Source: a virus. Taken from it: a DNA stretch of 28,890 nt. Of the stretch, positions 1 to 5,739 are shown in pieces. The notes under the pieces were generated by a model, which was given only the letters and a program-made list of their open reading frames with translations, was not told the DNA's origin and did not search any database. Position 1 is the first letter of the stretch; every line of letters starts with the position of its first letter. The stretch lies in IMG/VR virus record IMGVR_UViG_3300050135_000019, positions 1-28,890 of that record; one strand, given 5' to 3'. A program made the translations under genes and the position numbers.

Positions 1-80
1 GTTAGGGCACAATTTCGTGTCCGCAAACAGCGGCTTCGTCGGGTGCGTGCCGCCGGGTGCCCCTGTAGCTTTGGGGACGC

Positions 81-284
81 ATGGTTACGGCCTCCCCGCA
101 TCCCGTAGCGCAGGCCCGCAAGCGAGCGGGATTCACGCAGCAGCAACTCGCGGAGCGCGTCGGCGTTGGTCGCGTGGCGATCGCACGGATCGAGGCCGGT
201 GCCGTGCCGTTGGTTGTGAATGCACTCAGGATCGCCCGTGAGCTTGGCGAGTCCGTTGAGTGCCTATTCGGCGGTCAGACGTGA
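81..284 (+). CDS. XRE-family helix-turn-helix DNA-binding protein
   Basis: This 67-residue protein is almost entirely one Cro/CI-type helix-turn-helix. Residues 8-60 show the family pattern: ARKRAGFTQQQLAERVGVG (helices 1-2 and turn), then a recognition helix VAIARIEAG and a hydrophobic tail ending in ALRIARELGESVECLF. Such proteins are phage repressors or Cro-like switches that bind operator DNA as dimers; the target here is unknown. The ATG follows GGGGACGC, a weak SD, and a TAGCTT hexamer lies close upstream, so the transcript may be nearly leaderless. It is first of three plus-strand genes, facing the end of the leftward late operon. The fold is clear; the role as repressor is inference. 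Confidence 0.85.
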   Translation: MVTASPHPVAQARKRAGFTQQQLAERVGVGRVAIARIEAGAVPLVVNALRIARELGESVECLFGGQT

Positions 285-300
285 GCTCAGGGCCAAGTCG

Positions 301-621
301 ATGAAAGGCGCCATCATGTCTGCGGCAGAGGCCGCTGCCATTGAGAAGTGGGAGTGCGAGGAGCGTGAGAAGCGCGCGAGAACGCCCGTGGCGCACCTGC
401 CGCGCGAGTTTCGCGAAGCTGCCGCGAAGGCAATCGCGCGGGCCGCTGGCGCAGTCTCAGAAGCCGACGAGCTGCTGTACTTCGTTGCCATCGGCCCCAT
501 AGGCGAGCACGCGCCCGAGGGCACGCTGGAGCATGTGGCTTTCAGGCTCATGTGGGCGAGCGATGCACTCTGTCGGCTCGGGAGCGAACTTGGCGTCGGA
601 GTCACCGGAGGTGCGGCATGA
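301..621 (+). CDS. Hypothetical protein, helical
   Basis: I do not recognise this protein of about 106 residues. The first half is highly charged and helical (IEKWECEEREKRAR), followed by an Ala/Glu-rich helix containing FREAAAKAIARAAGAVSEAD. The C-terminal half is more hydrophobic, with Trp and Cys (RLMWASDALCRLGSELG). No zinc or catalytic motif is evident. The start is uncertain: ATG at 301 has AGGG upstream, and ATG at 316 has AAAGG upstream, five residues later. Its stop overlaps the start of the next gene (ATGA), so the two are probably translationally coupled and belong to one small operon behind the XRE gene. Confidence 0.55.
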   Translation: MKGAIMSAAEAAAIEKWECEEREKRARTPVAHLPREFREAAAKAIARAAGAVSEADELLYFVAIGPIGEHAPEGTLEHVAFRLMWASDALCRLGSELGVGVTGGAA

Positions 622-959
622 GCGCTGCCACTCGGCTTTGGCATCGCTGGAAGCGGCGCGCAGGTGTCCGGCGCGAGACGCGACTTGAGCGGCGCTATGG
701 ACCGGCACTCGTGAAGGCGGCGAGCGACCACTTTGAGTACGCAATGGGCCTGACCTCGGGTGAGGTGCTGACATTCAGCGAGTGTTACCTACACGGCTCA
801 TGGGTGACGCTCCAAACCGACTACGGCTGGGGACACCCGACCCTTCGGATGGAAGCGGGCAAGCCACGAGAGGTGCTCGCGGGCTTCCCCTGTCCGCGCG
901 GGGTGACTATCCCGCTAAGGAGCATCGCATGGGTGGCTGACGCCCCCGATGGCTCCTAA
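618..959 (+). CDS. Hypothetical protein
   Basis: This 113-residue protein begins at the ATG inside an ATGA overlap with the preceding gene. It has a basic N-terminus (TRLWHRWKRRAGVRRETRLERR) and a beta-rich remainder with aromatic and glycine residues (HGSWVTLQTDYGWGHPTLRM). No known family is recognised. Its stop codon overlaps by three bases the stop of the minus-strand gene ending at 956, so this is the convergent junction between the small rightward operon and the leftward late operon. No hairpin lies between them, so termination must occur inside coding sequence or depend on a factor. Confidence 0.55.
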   Translation: MSAATRLWHRWKRRAGVRRETRLERRYGPALVKAASDHFEYAMGLTSGEVLTFSECYLHGSWVTLQTDYGWGHPTLRMEAGKPREVLAGFPCPRGVTIPLRSIAWVADAPDGS

Positions 960-1426
960 TCGGGGCAGGGACTGATCGGCAGTCCCACGCGCCCAACGGC
1001 TGCCGCTATCTCGCGGTCCCACTCGTCGAGGGTGTCCAGCACGCGCTTCACGACATGATCCCGGCAGCGCTCTCTCGACGGGTCCGAAAGTTCACCTATC
1101 AGCCGCTCGCGCTCCTCGATGCGCTTCTCAACGCGTTGCCGGCGCCGGAGCTGCGCGCTGACGGCTGCCCCTATCTCGAATATCTCGCGGTTGAGCACGG
1201 CGAGGCGACGGCCGATCTCGGCTTCTCGGAAGCCGCTACTAGTCGTCGCGTCGGTGGGGACGCTTTCCGTCTGACCCGCCGCTGCGTCGATCAGGCTGTC
1301 GATCCTGGCGCGTTTGGCGCGCAGCTCGTCAAGGTGCTGCTGCTGCGTGCTGACGAGCTGCTGATACTCGGCGATCTGTTCATCGAGTCGAGCCACATGG
1401 GTGCATAGCTTCTCGAACTCCGTCAT
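956..1426 (-). CDS. Coiled-coil hypothetical protein
   Basis: This 156-residue protein is predicted to be mostly coiled coil. Heptad-like leucine and isoleucine spacing runs through residues 5-55 (VARLDEQIAEYQQLVSTQQQ onward) and again through 75-125, where an Arg/Glu-rich stretch (RRRQRVEKRIEERERLIGEL) dominates. The middle, residues 50-70, is Ser/Thr-rich and probably a flexible link. It is the last gene of the leftward operon seen here. Its ATG overlaps the stop of the 48-residue gene upstream, so translation is probably coupled. It could be a small structural or accessory protein; no specific function can be assigned. It ends with TAG. Confidence 0.6.
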   Translation of the reverse strand: MTEFEKLCTHVARLDEQIAEYQQLVSTQQQHLDELRAKRARIDSLIDAAAGQTESVPTDATTSSGFREAEIGRRLAVLNREIFEIGAAVSAQLRRRQRVEKRIEERERLIGELSDPSRERCRDHVVKRVLDTLDEWDREIAAAVGRVGLPISPCPD

Positions 1427-1569
1427 CGCGTCTCACGCACCGCACCGCCGTTGACCTCAACGCGCTTACCGCTGCGGATCACATCCTTGCGGTACACCTT
1501 CGTCTCGACCTTGGTCGCGGACTCTGCGCGATCCCCGCTCGCCGTTTTCTTGGTGTCGGCCTGTGCCAT
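1423..1569 (-). CDS. Small basic hypothetical protein (48 aa)
   Basis: A short reading frame encodes 48 residues, rich in Lys, Thr, Glu and Val. A flexible start (MAQADTKKTASGDRAESATK) is followed by a likely beta segment (VETKVYRKDVIRSGKRVEVN). It has a GGAGG site about 12 bases upstream of its ATG and ends in an ATGA overlap with the coiled-coil gene, which together make it convincing despite its size. The leading tail followed by a short beta motif resembles many small virion-operon proteins, but I do not recognise the family. Confidence 0.6.
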   Translation of the reverse strand: MAQADTKKTASGDRAESATKVETKVYRKDVIRSGKRVEVNGGAVRETR

Positions 1570-1623
1570 CGGGCTATTCTACCTCCGTCTGGTGGGGCCA
1601 GTAGGTCCGACGTCTTGACGCGC

Positions 1624-1783
1624 GTCGTCAGCGTGAAGACTGGCGGGCGGAATCGAACCGCCCGGTGCTGCCCAGTGCCAGCCCATCGCAAGCACACAGA
1701 GTGCGCCGCATCTCCGTCGCCGAAGCGAGCGGAGGGGGAAACGCCGTCCGCTATCCGCTTGATCGCGGTGTCGTCAGCGTGAA
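1624..1783. repeat. 14-bp direct repeat flanking the structured RNA region
   Basis: The sequence gtcgtcagcgtgaa occurs exactly at 1624-1637 and again at 1770-1783, on the same strand, 132 bases apart. The right copy contains the last codons and the stop of the endonuclease VII-like gene; the left copy lies in the non-coding gap. The repeats enclose all the hairpins of the candidate RNA. This could be a target-site duplication or the trace of a small duplication or insertion. A related 11-base match at 25929 shows that the core is not unique. Confidence 0.6.
1639..1733 (-). ncRNA. Structured RNA candidate with tRNA T-arm/acceptor-like minihelix
   Basis: Read on the minus strand, three hairpins follow each other. 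At 1733-1711 there is a stem capped by a UUCG tetraloop. A short GCAC/GTGC stem follows near 1700. At 1676-1639, a 7-bp GC stem with the 7-base loop TTCGATT (the classic tRNA T-loop sequence) is extended, after a bulge, by ACTGG/CCAGT pairing. That last unit looks like the top half of a tRNA: acceptor stem stacked on T-arm. No proper D-arm or anticodon arm with a standard CU-NNN-A loop could be drawn, so it is not a normal tRNA. It may be a decayed tRNA, an attachment-site remnant or a leader structure for the downstream small genes. Confidence 0.35.
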
Positions 1784-2373
1784 AGTTCGAGGTACTTCAC
1801 TGCGGCTTCGAGGATCTCCAAGCTGTCCCTGAACTGGCCGAGGGCTCTGTTGCAGTATCCGCACAGCAGGCCGCGCACTTTGCCGGTGTCGTGGCAGTGA
1901 TCGATGTGCAGGCCATGCTGTTCAAGACCCGCGCCGCGTCTGCCACGGATGATCGAGGTGCTGCATATTGCGCACTTGTGGTCCTGCGCGTCGAGCATCG
2001 CCAGCACTTCAAGGCCGGTGATCCCGTATTTCTGTCGAAGGCGCGCCGATTCGATAGCGCAGTCCCGTGAGCAGTTCTGCGCGTTGCGTTGGCTTACTGG
2101 CCGAAAGTCCTCGCCGCAGTTGCGGCACGGACGCGGGAGTGTCGGCTCGAGCGTGCCGTGCTGCCACCGCCAGTAATGGATGCGACACAGGGCACGCGAC
2201 TTGGTAAACACCGGCTCTGGGCAGTCGTCCATCCGACATACCGTCGGTGCCATCGCCTTCGTCGGATGCAACGCCTCGCCGCGTTCCTGCTGTGCATAGT
2301 GCCCGCGACACAGGCCCTTGCAGTAGAGAGTCCCCGGGCACTCGGGGAAGGTGCAGCGCGATACGGTTGGCAC
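1774..2373 (-). CDS. Endonuclease VII-like HNH nuclease with N-terminal zinc modules
   Basis: The last 90 residues match the recombination endonuclease VII family (T4 gp49-like His-Me finger nucleases that cut branched DNA). The family pattern YGIT..EVLAMLDAQDHKCAIC is followed by the active-site stretch LHIDHCHDTGKVRGLLCGYCN (about 155-175) and a DSLEILEAAVKYL helix. Zinc cysteines are C134, C137, C171 and C174. The N-terminal 115 residues add three Cys/His clusters (C..C..C..H types), probably DNA-binding zinc knuckles. The GTG start is set by an AGGAGG site six bases upstream. It lies just after the capsid gene behind a very long hairpin. It may act in packaging or recombination, or be a free-standing homing nuclease; the family is clear, the role is not. 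Confidence 0.88.
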   Translation of the reverse strand: MPTVSRCTFPECPGTLYCKGLCRGHYAQQERGEALHPTKAMAPTVCRMDDCPEPVFTKSRALCRIHYWRWQHGTLEPTLPRPCRNCGEDFRPVSQRNAQNCSRDCAIESARLRQKYGITGLEVLAMLDAQDHKCAICSTSIIRGRRGAGLEQHGLHIDHCHDTGKVRGLLCGYCNRALGQFRDSLEILEAAVKYLELSR

Positions 2374-2386
2374 GTTGGGCCTCCTC

Positions 2387-2449
2387 GGTAGGTCTGACCA
2401 CGGCCCGGGAGTGCGCGAACACTCGCCGGGCCACTATGGTCAGTCTACC
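2387..2449 (-). promoter_or_regulatory. Long near-perfect stem-loop between capsid and endonuclease genes
   Basis: The 63 bases fold into one extended hairpin. Outer arms GGTAG/CTACC (2387-2391 with 2445-2449) are followed by CTGACCA/TGGTCAG (2394-2400 with 2437-2443), then GGCCCGG/CCGGGCC (2402-2408 with 2426-2432), then GAGTG/CACTC closing a 6-base loop: 24 base pairs in all. It begins 26 bases after the capsid stop and ends just before the AGGAGG site of the next gene. There is no T-run after it, so it is less likely to be a simple intrinsic terminator than an mRNA-stabilising, RNase III-type processing or attenuating structure. Confidence 0.7.
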
Positions 2450-2474
2450 AGGAGCTGCTTAGGAATACGGGAAC

Positions 2475-4124
2475 CTAGTTGGTGTAGGTAACTGCTTTCA
2501 TTCCTTCGCCGTTGATGGCCGCCACACCTTCGGCGTACCTCTTAATGGCGGTCCCATAACTGTACTGTTGTAGAATTACTTGGAGGGTGTTGGCTTTTGT
2601 CTGGGGAATCGTCCGGGGAGTGATCGCCCCCTCGAACACCCACAGCTCCGACAGACACCCGACGATTGCCTGATCGTTCGTGGTAGTTCCCTGATCTGGA
2701 ATGTTCTCGTCGGTGAACACCGGCAGCCCGACGAATTTGTAACCCGTCGCGCCCTCGATGCCCTCGTCGCCGGATGCCGAGCCTGCCGCCGCTGCGTTGA
2801 ACTGGCCAGCGTAGTCGGGCACCACCAGGGAGCGCCCGGTCGTGTCGGCGAACGCCGCCATGTACTCCCAGCGGGTCGGCCGCACGAACAGGTGCGTCGG
2901 GTTCAGGACCGTACCCGCGAGAGTGCGGATGTCAGCCTTCGCTTTCGCGACCTGGCCATAGAACCCGCCGGCCTTTTCTTTTTCTGTGAGCTGGAAGGTG
3001 CCAGCGTTGCCTTTCCAGTTGTTGACTTTGGCTTCGGCCAACGCGATTTCCAGGCAGTACACGTCGAAGTTCAACGCGTAGTTGCGCATCATCTGATCGA
3101 AGATCAGTTTGTCGAACGCGAAGCCTGGGCCAGCGCGGTCGAGTAGCTGCTGTGAAACGACGACCTGCCCGGCGAACGTCTTCAACGCCCCCGAGAGGTA
3201 GCCCGCCGTCGGTGCCAGATCGGCGATCGTGGTGGAGCCCGAAGACTCCGTGGTCGCCGTCACTTCCGCTCCCCCGGTCACATGGGGGATATAGACGTAC
3301 ATGCCATAAGGCGGAAGCTGTTCTTTCTGGCACTGGTCAGCGAACGCCCGGCCGAATTCGCGGTAGGGCGCGTAGTCGCCGACTTTGAACACGGGGGTCA
3401 CGAACGCCGAGCCTTCGCCCGGTGCCGTGGCCGACGCGCCTCCGTCGGTGCCGATCGCGGTTGCCCGCAGCTCGGACTTCTGGTCGATCCCGAGGCGCCC
3501 GCGCTCCTCGAATTCCTTGATCCGCTCCCTCGTACCGTTGGAGTCCTCTCCACGATACGTTTCGCGGATCTGCGGGAGCGCTGCGCGACCGAAGGCCGTG
3601 CCCTGCGCGTGCTCCTTCTCGACCTGGTGCGCCCATTCGTTCAGGCGCTTGTTGGCCCCCTGGTCGTTCGTGCCCTCCCACCGCGTTTTCGCACGAAGTA
3701 CGAGGTCCATGTAGAACGAGTTGGGTGAGCGCAACCCGTCGGGCGCCACACCGTAGATCGGCCGCTCGCCCTGCGCGACCGTCACGTCGGCGATCGAGTC
3801 TATCGACTGAATGCGCTCGCGCGCCTCGGCGATCTTCTCTTTGTCCTTCGCACGCTGCGTCTCTTCCTTGATCCGCCTGCGGAGCGTCTTCATCTCCTTG
3901 CGGACGGTCTTCAGCTCCTCGTCGGTGCTGTCGATCTCCGCACGCAGCTCGTCGCAGCGTGTGGTCTCTTTCTCGTCTGGGTCGCGATCCTCGCCGCTCT
4001 CCTGTCGGAGCCCATCGACGATCTTGCGGAACTCCGCTTCTGCGGTGTCCCGACGGGTAACGAGCTCGTCCCGGCGTGCCTGGACGGGCTCGGCATTCTC
4101 CACGAGCTCTGCAATAGCGCTCAT
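2475..4124 (-). CDS. Major capsid protein, HK97 fold, with N-terminal coiled-coil domain
   Basis: This 549-residue protein forms the capsid shell. Residues 1-110 are a highly charged coiled coil (ELVTRRDTAEAEFRKIVDGL and RKEMKTLRRRIKEETQRAKD), typical of the HK97 delta (scaffolding) domain removed by the prohead protease. The remainder shows HK97-type capsid features: a hydrophobic core segment with ALKTFAGQVVVSQQLLDRAG, then FDQMMRNYALNFDVYCLEIAL, a LFVRPTRWEYMAAFADTTGR segment and GYKFVGLPVFTDENIP. The ATG is preceded by AAAGGA. It follows the protease, with a tRNA nucleotidyltransferase gene inserted between them. At 549 residues it is longer than the roughly 385-430 residues of simple HK97 capsids, partly because of the long N-terminal region. 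It ends with TAG. Confidence 0.92.
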   Translation of the reverse strand: MSAIAELVENAEPVQARRDELVTRRDTAEAEFRKIVDGLRQESGEDRDPDEKETTRCDELRAEIDSTDEELKTVRKEMKTLRRRIKEETQRAKDKEKIAEARERIQSIDSIADVTVAQGERPIYGVAPDGLRSPNSFYMDLVLRAKTRWEGTNDQGANKRLNEWAHQVEKEHAQGTAFGRAALPQIRETYRGEDSNGTRERIKEFEERGRLGIDQKSELRATAIGTDGGASATAPGEGSAFVTPVFKVGDYAPYREFGRAFADQCQKEQLPPYGMYVYIPHVTGGAEVTATTESSGSTTIADLAPTAGYLSGALKTFAGQVVVSQQLLDRAGPGFAFDKLIFDQMMRNYALNFDVYCLEIALAEAKVNNWKGNAGTFQLTEKEKAGGFYGQVAKAKADIRTLAGTVLNPTHLFVRPTRWEYMAAFADTTGRSLVVPDYAGQFNAAAAGSASGDEGIEGATGYKFVGLPVFTDENIPDQGTTTNDQAIVGCLSELWVFEGAITPRTIPQTKANTLQVILQQYSYGTAIKRYAEGVAAINGEGMKAVTYTN

Positions 4125-4136
4125 GCTTGATCCTTT

Positions 4137-4205
4137 CGTGTGGGGGATTGGTCCACACGCGATGCGTTTCCGAACCCGCGCACCCGCTACTGGCCCCGAA
4201 GGGCG
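4137..4205 (-). promoter_or_regulatory. Hairpins in the capsid-gene leader
   Basis: The 183-base gap between the tRNA nucleotidyltransferase stop and the capsid start has no convincing gene. Next to the capsid SD site lies a 7-bp stem, CGTGTGG/CCACACG (4137-4143 with 4153-4159), with a 9-base loop. Further upstream a GCCC/GGGC stem with a UUCG tetraloop lies at 4194-4205. Such leader hairpins often stabilise abundant capsid mRNA; here that is inference. The remainder of the gap, 4206-4307, is GC-rich with no clear promoter. Confidence 0.45.
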
Positions 4206-4307
4206 ATCCCGGACGGCGCGCGGTGGGACTAACTGCGTGTTCGACGCTTGGGGCCGCCGCGTCGTCAGGCGGTAAGGGGGTTCGTGTCCGATGCCGCGCG
4301 GGGCGCG

Positions 4308-5720
4308 TCAGAACGTGCGGGCGCGGGACAGCAGCCAGTCGCGCTCGTTCAGGGACGGCTGGGCCATGACCTCGTGTAGCAGCCGACGCTGCGCTTCGCC
4401 CACGGCAGGCCCGTTGAGGCCGATGCCCACAAGATCGCCGCCGGTGATCGCAAGGCCCTTGACAGACCGTGGGATGTGCCGGGCGATAGCTTCCTGCTGG
4501 TGCCCGCTGAGCATGTCGAGGGCCGCGAGCGCCTCGGCTACATCGCCGCCCTTGCCGATCACGTCACAGCGGCGGTGGAGGATCAAGTCGGCGAGCAGCG
4601 CATCGCCGATTTCCGCACGCCAGGTCCGCACCTTGAGCGGCTTGACGCGGTCGTGAAGCGGCAGCATGTGGCGCTCGATCAGCGTGCACACGTCGGCGCG
4701 CAACTCGGCGGGCGCGTTGAGTCGCACAAGGGCCGCGCGGGCGAGGAACCCGCCCCACCACTCGTGCGAGTAGACGGCGGTCGGCGGCGCACCGTGGGCG
4801 GCAAGCTGGTCTGCGGGCAGCGCATAGTAGTGGCGCTGGCCATCCTCGCCGCGCCATGCCATCCAGGGCTTGCCGGCGTCGTGGAACAGGAGCGCCATGC
4901 GCACGCGCAGCGACGCCTGATGCTCGGCTGCCGCCTTGATCGCGTCGAAGGTGTGCTCGTCGCACGCCTTGTCGTGGTAGGCGGAGTCCTGCTCGAAGCC
5001 GACCATCGCCGTAAGCTCGGGCAGCAGCACCGTCAGCACGCCCGTGTCCCGCGCGACGCGCAGCGCCCACGATGGCCGGTCGCCCATCAGCAGCCGTGAC
5101 AGCTCATCGAGTGCCGTGCCCGAGACGCCTTTGAGGGTGAGCGCGGTGACATGCCGTGCGTGCTCGCGCATCTCGCAGTAGGCGCGCTCGCCCAGCTCGA
5201 AGCCAAGGGTGCTGACAAACCGCAGGGCGCGCAGTGTCCGCAGCGGGTCGTCGCGGAATGAGTCAGGATGCGTGGTGCAGATCCGGCCGAACGCGAGATC
5301 GCGCTGCCCGCAGCCGAGTGGGTCGAGGATCTCGCCGGTGCGCACATCGCGGTAGAGCGCGTTGATCGTGAAGTCGCGGCGCTCGGCGTCCTGCGCGAGT
5401 GTGTAGTGCGGCGCGCAGCGGATGTCGAAGGCACGGTGCCCGGCGCCGGTGGGCAGCTCGCGCCGTGGCAGCGCGATCTCCAGCAGCCCGAGTCCCTGGA
5501 CGGCGGCACGCGCGCCGACGACGCGCCCGTCCCGCAGCTTCAGCGCGCCCACCTCTGCGCCAGCGCCCGCGAGCGCCGAGCGTATCTCGTCGATCGACGC
5601 GCCGCGCACCACGTAGTCGGCGTCCTTGTGCGGTCGGTGTAGGAGCTGGTCGCGGACGCTCCCCCCGACTGCGTAGACCTCTGGCAGCCCGAGCTCGGCC
5701 ATGAAGGCGTCGGCGGTCAT
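4308..5720 (-). CDS. cca: CCA-adding tRNA nucleotidyltransferase with HD domain
   Basis: This 470-residue enzyme should add or repair the CCA end of tRNAs from CTP and ATP. All class II motifs are visible: the nucleotide-binding GGSVRD (19-24), the metal-binding DAD (33-35), RRDFTINALY (114-123, nucleotide selection) and DDPLRTLRALRF (157-168). A C-terminal HD phosphohydrolase-type domain follows, with LLFHDAGKP around 278-286. The length is normal for bacterial enzymes with an HD domain and no key residue is missing, so it looks functional. The ATG at 5720 is chosen because the fold starts directly after it (MTADAFMAELGLPEVYAVGG); it lies 19 bases after the protease stop, so it is cotranscribed with head genes. 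It is an unusual passenger in a phage late operon. A host-derived acquisition is likely. Confidence 0.93.
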   Translation of the reverse strand: MTADAFMAELGLPEVYAVGGSVRDQLLHRPHKDADYVVRGASIDEIRSALAGAGAEVGALKLRDGRVVGARAAVQGLGLLEIALPRRELPTGAGHRAFDIRCAPHYTLAQDAERRDFTINALYRDVRTGEILDPLGCGQRDLAFGRICTTHPDSFRDDPLRTLRALRFVSTLGFELGERAYCEMREHARHVTALTLKGVSGTALDELSRLLMGDRPSWALRVARDTGVLTVLLPELTAMVGFEQDSAYHDKACDEHTFDAIKAAAEHQASLRVRMALLFHDAGKPWMAWRGEDGQRHYYALPADQLAAHGAPPTAVYSHEWWGGFLARAALVRLNAPAELRADVCTLIERHMLPLHDRVKPLKVRTWRAEIGDALLADLILHRRCDVIGKGGDVAEALAALDMLSGHQQEAIARHIPRSVKGLAITGGDLVGIGLNGPAVGEAQRRLLHEVMAQPSLNERDWLLSRARTF

Positions 5721-5739
5721 CCGCGGCGCACTGTACCGC

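Noticed and set aside
1479-1697. Minus-strand frame containing an AVRFRPPVF-like stretch
   Set aside because: This peptide is the kind produced by reading a tRNA T-arm-like sequence as protein; the overlapping 48-codon gene is better supported.
1639-1733. A complete tRNA gene
   Set aside because: T-loop and an acceptor-like stem are present, but no D-arm or standard anticodon arm could be drawn.
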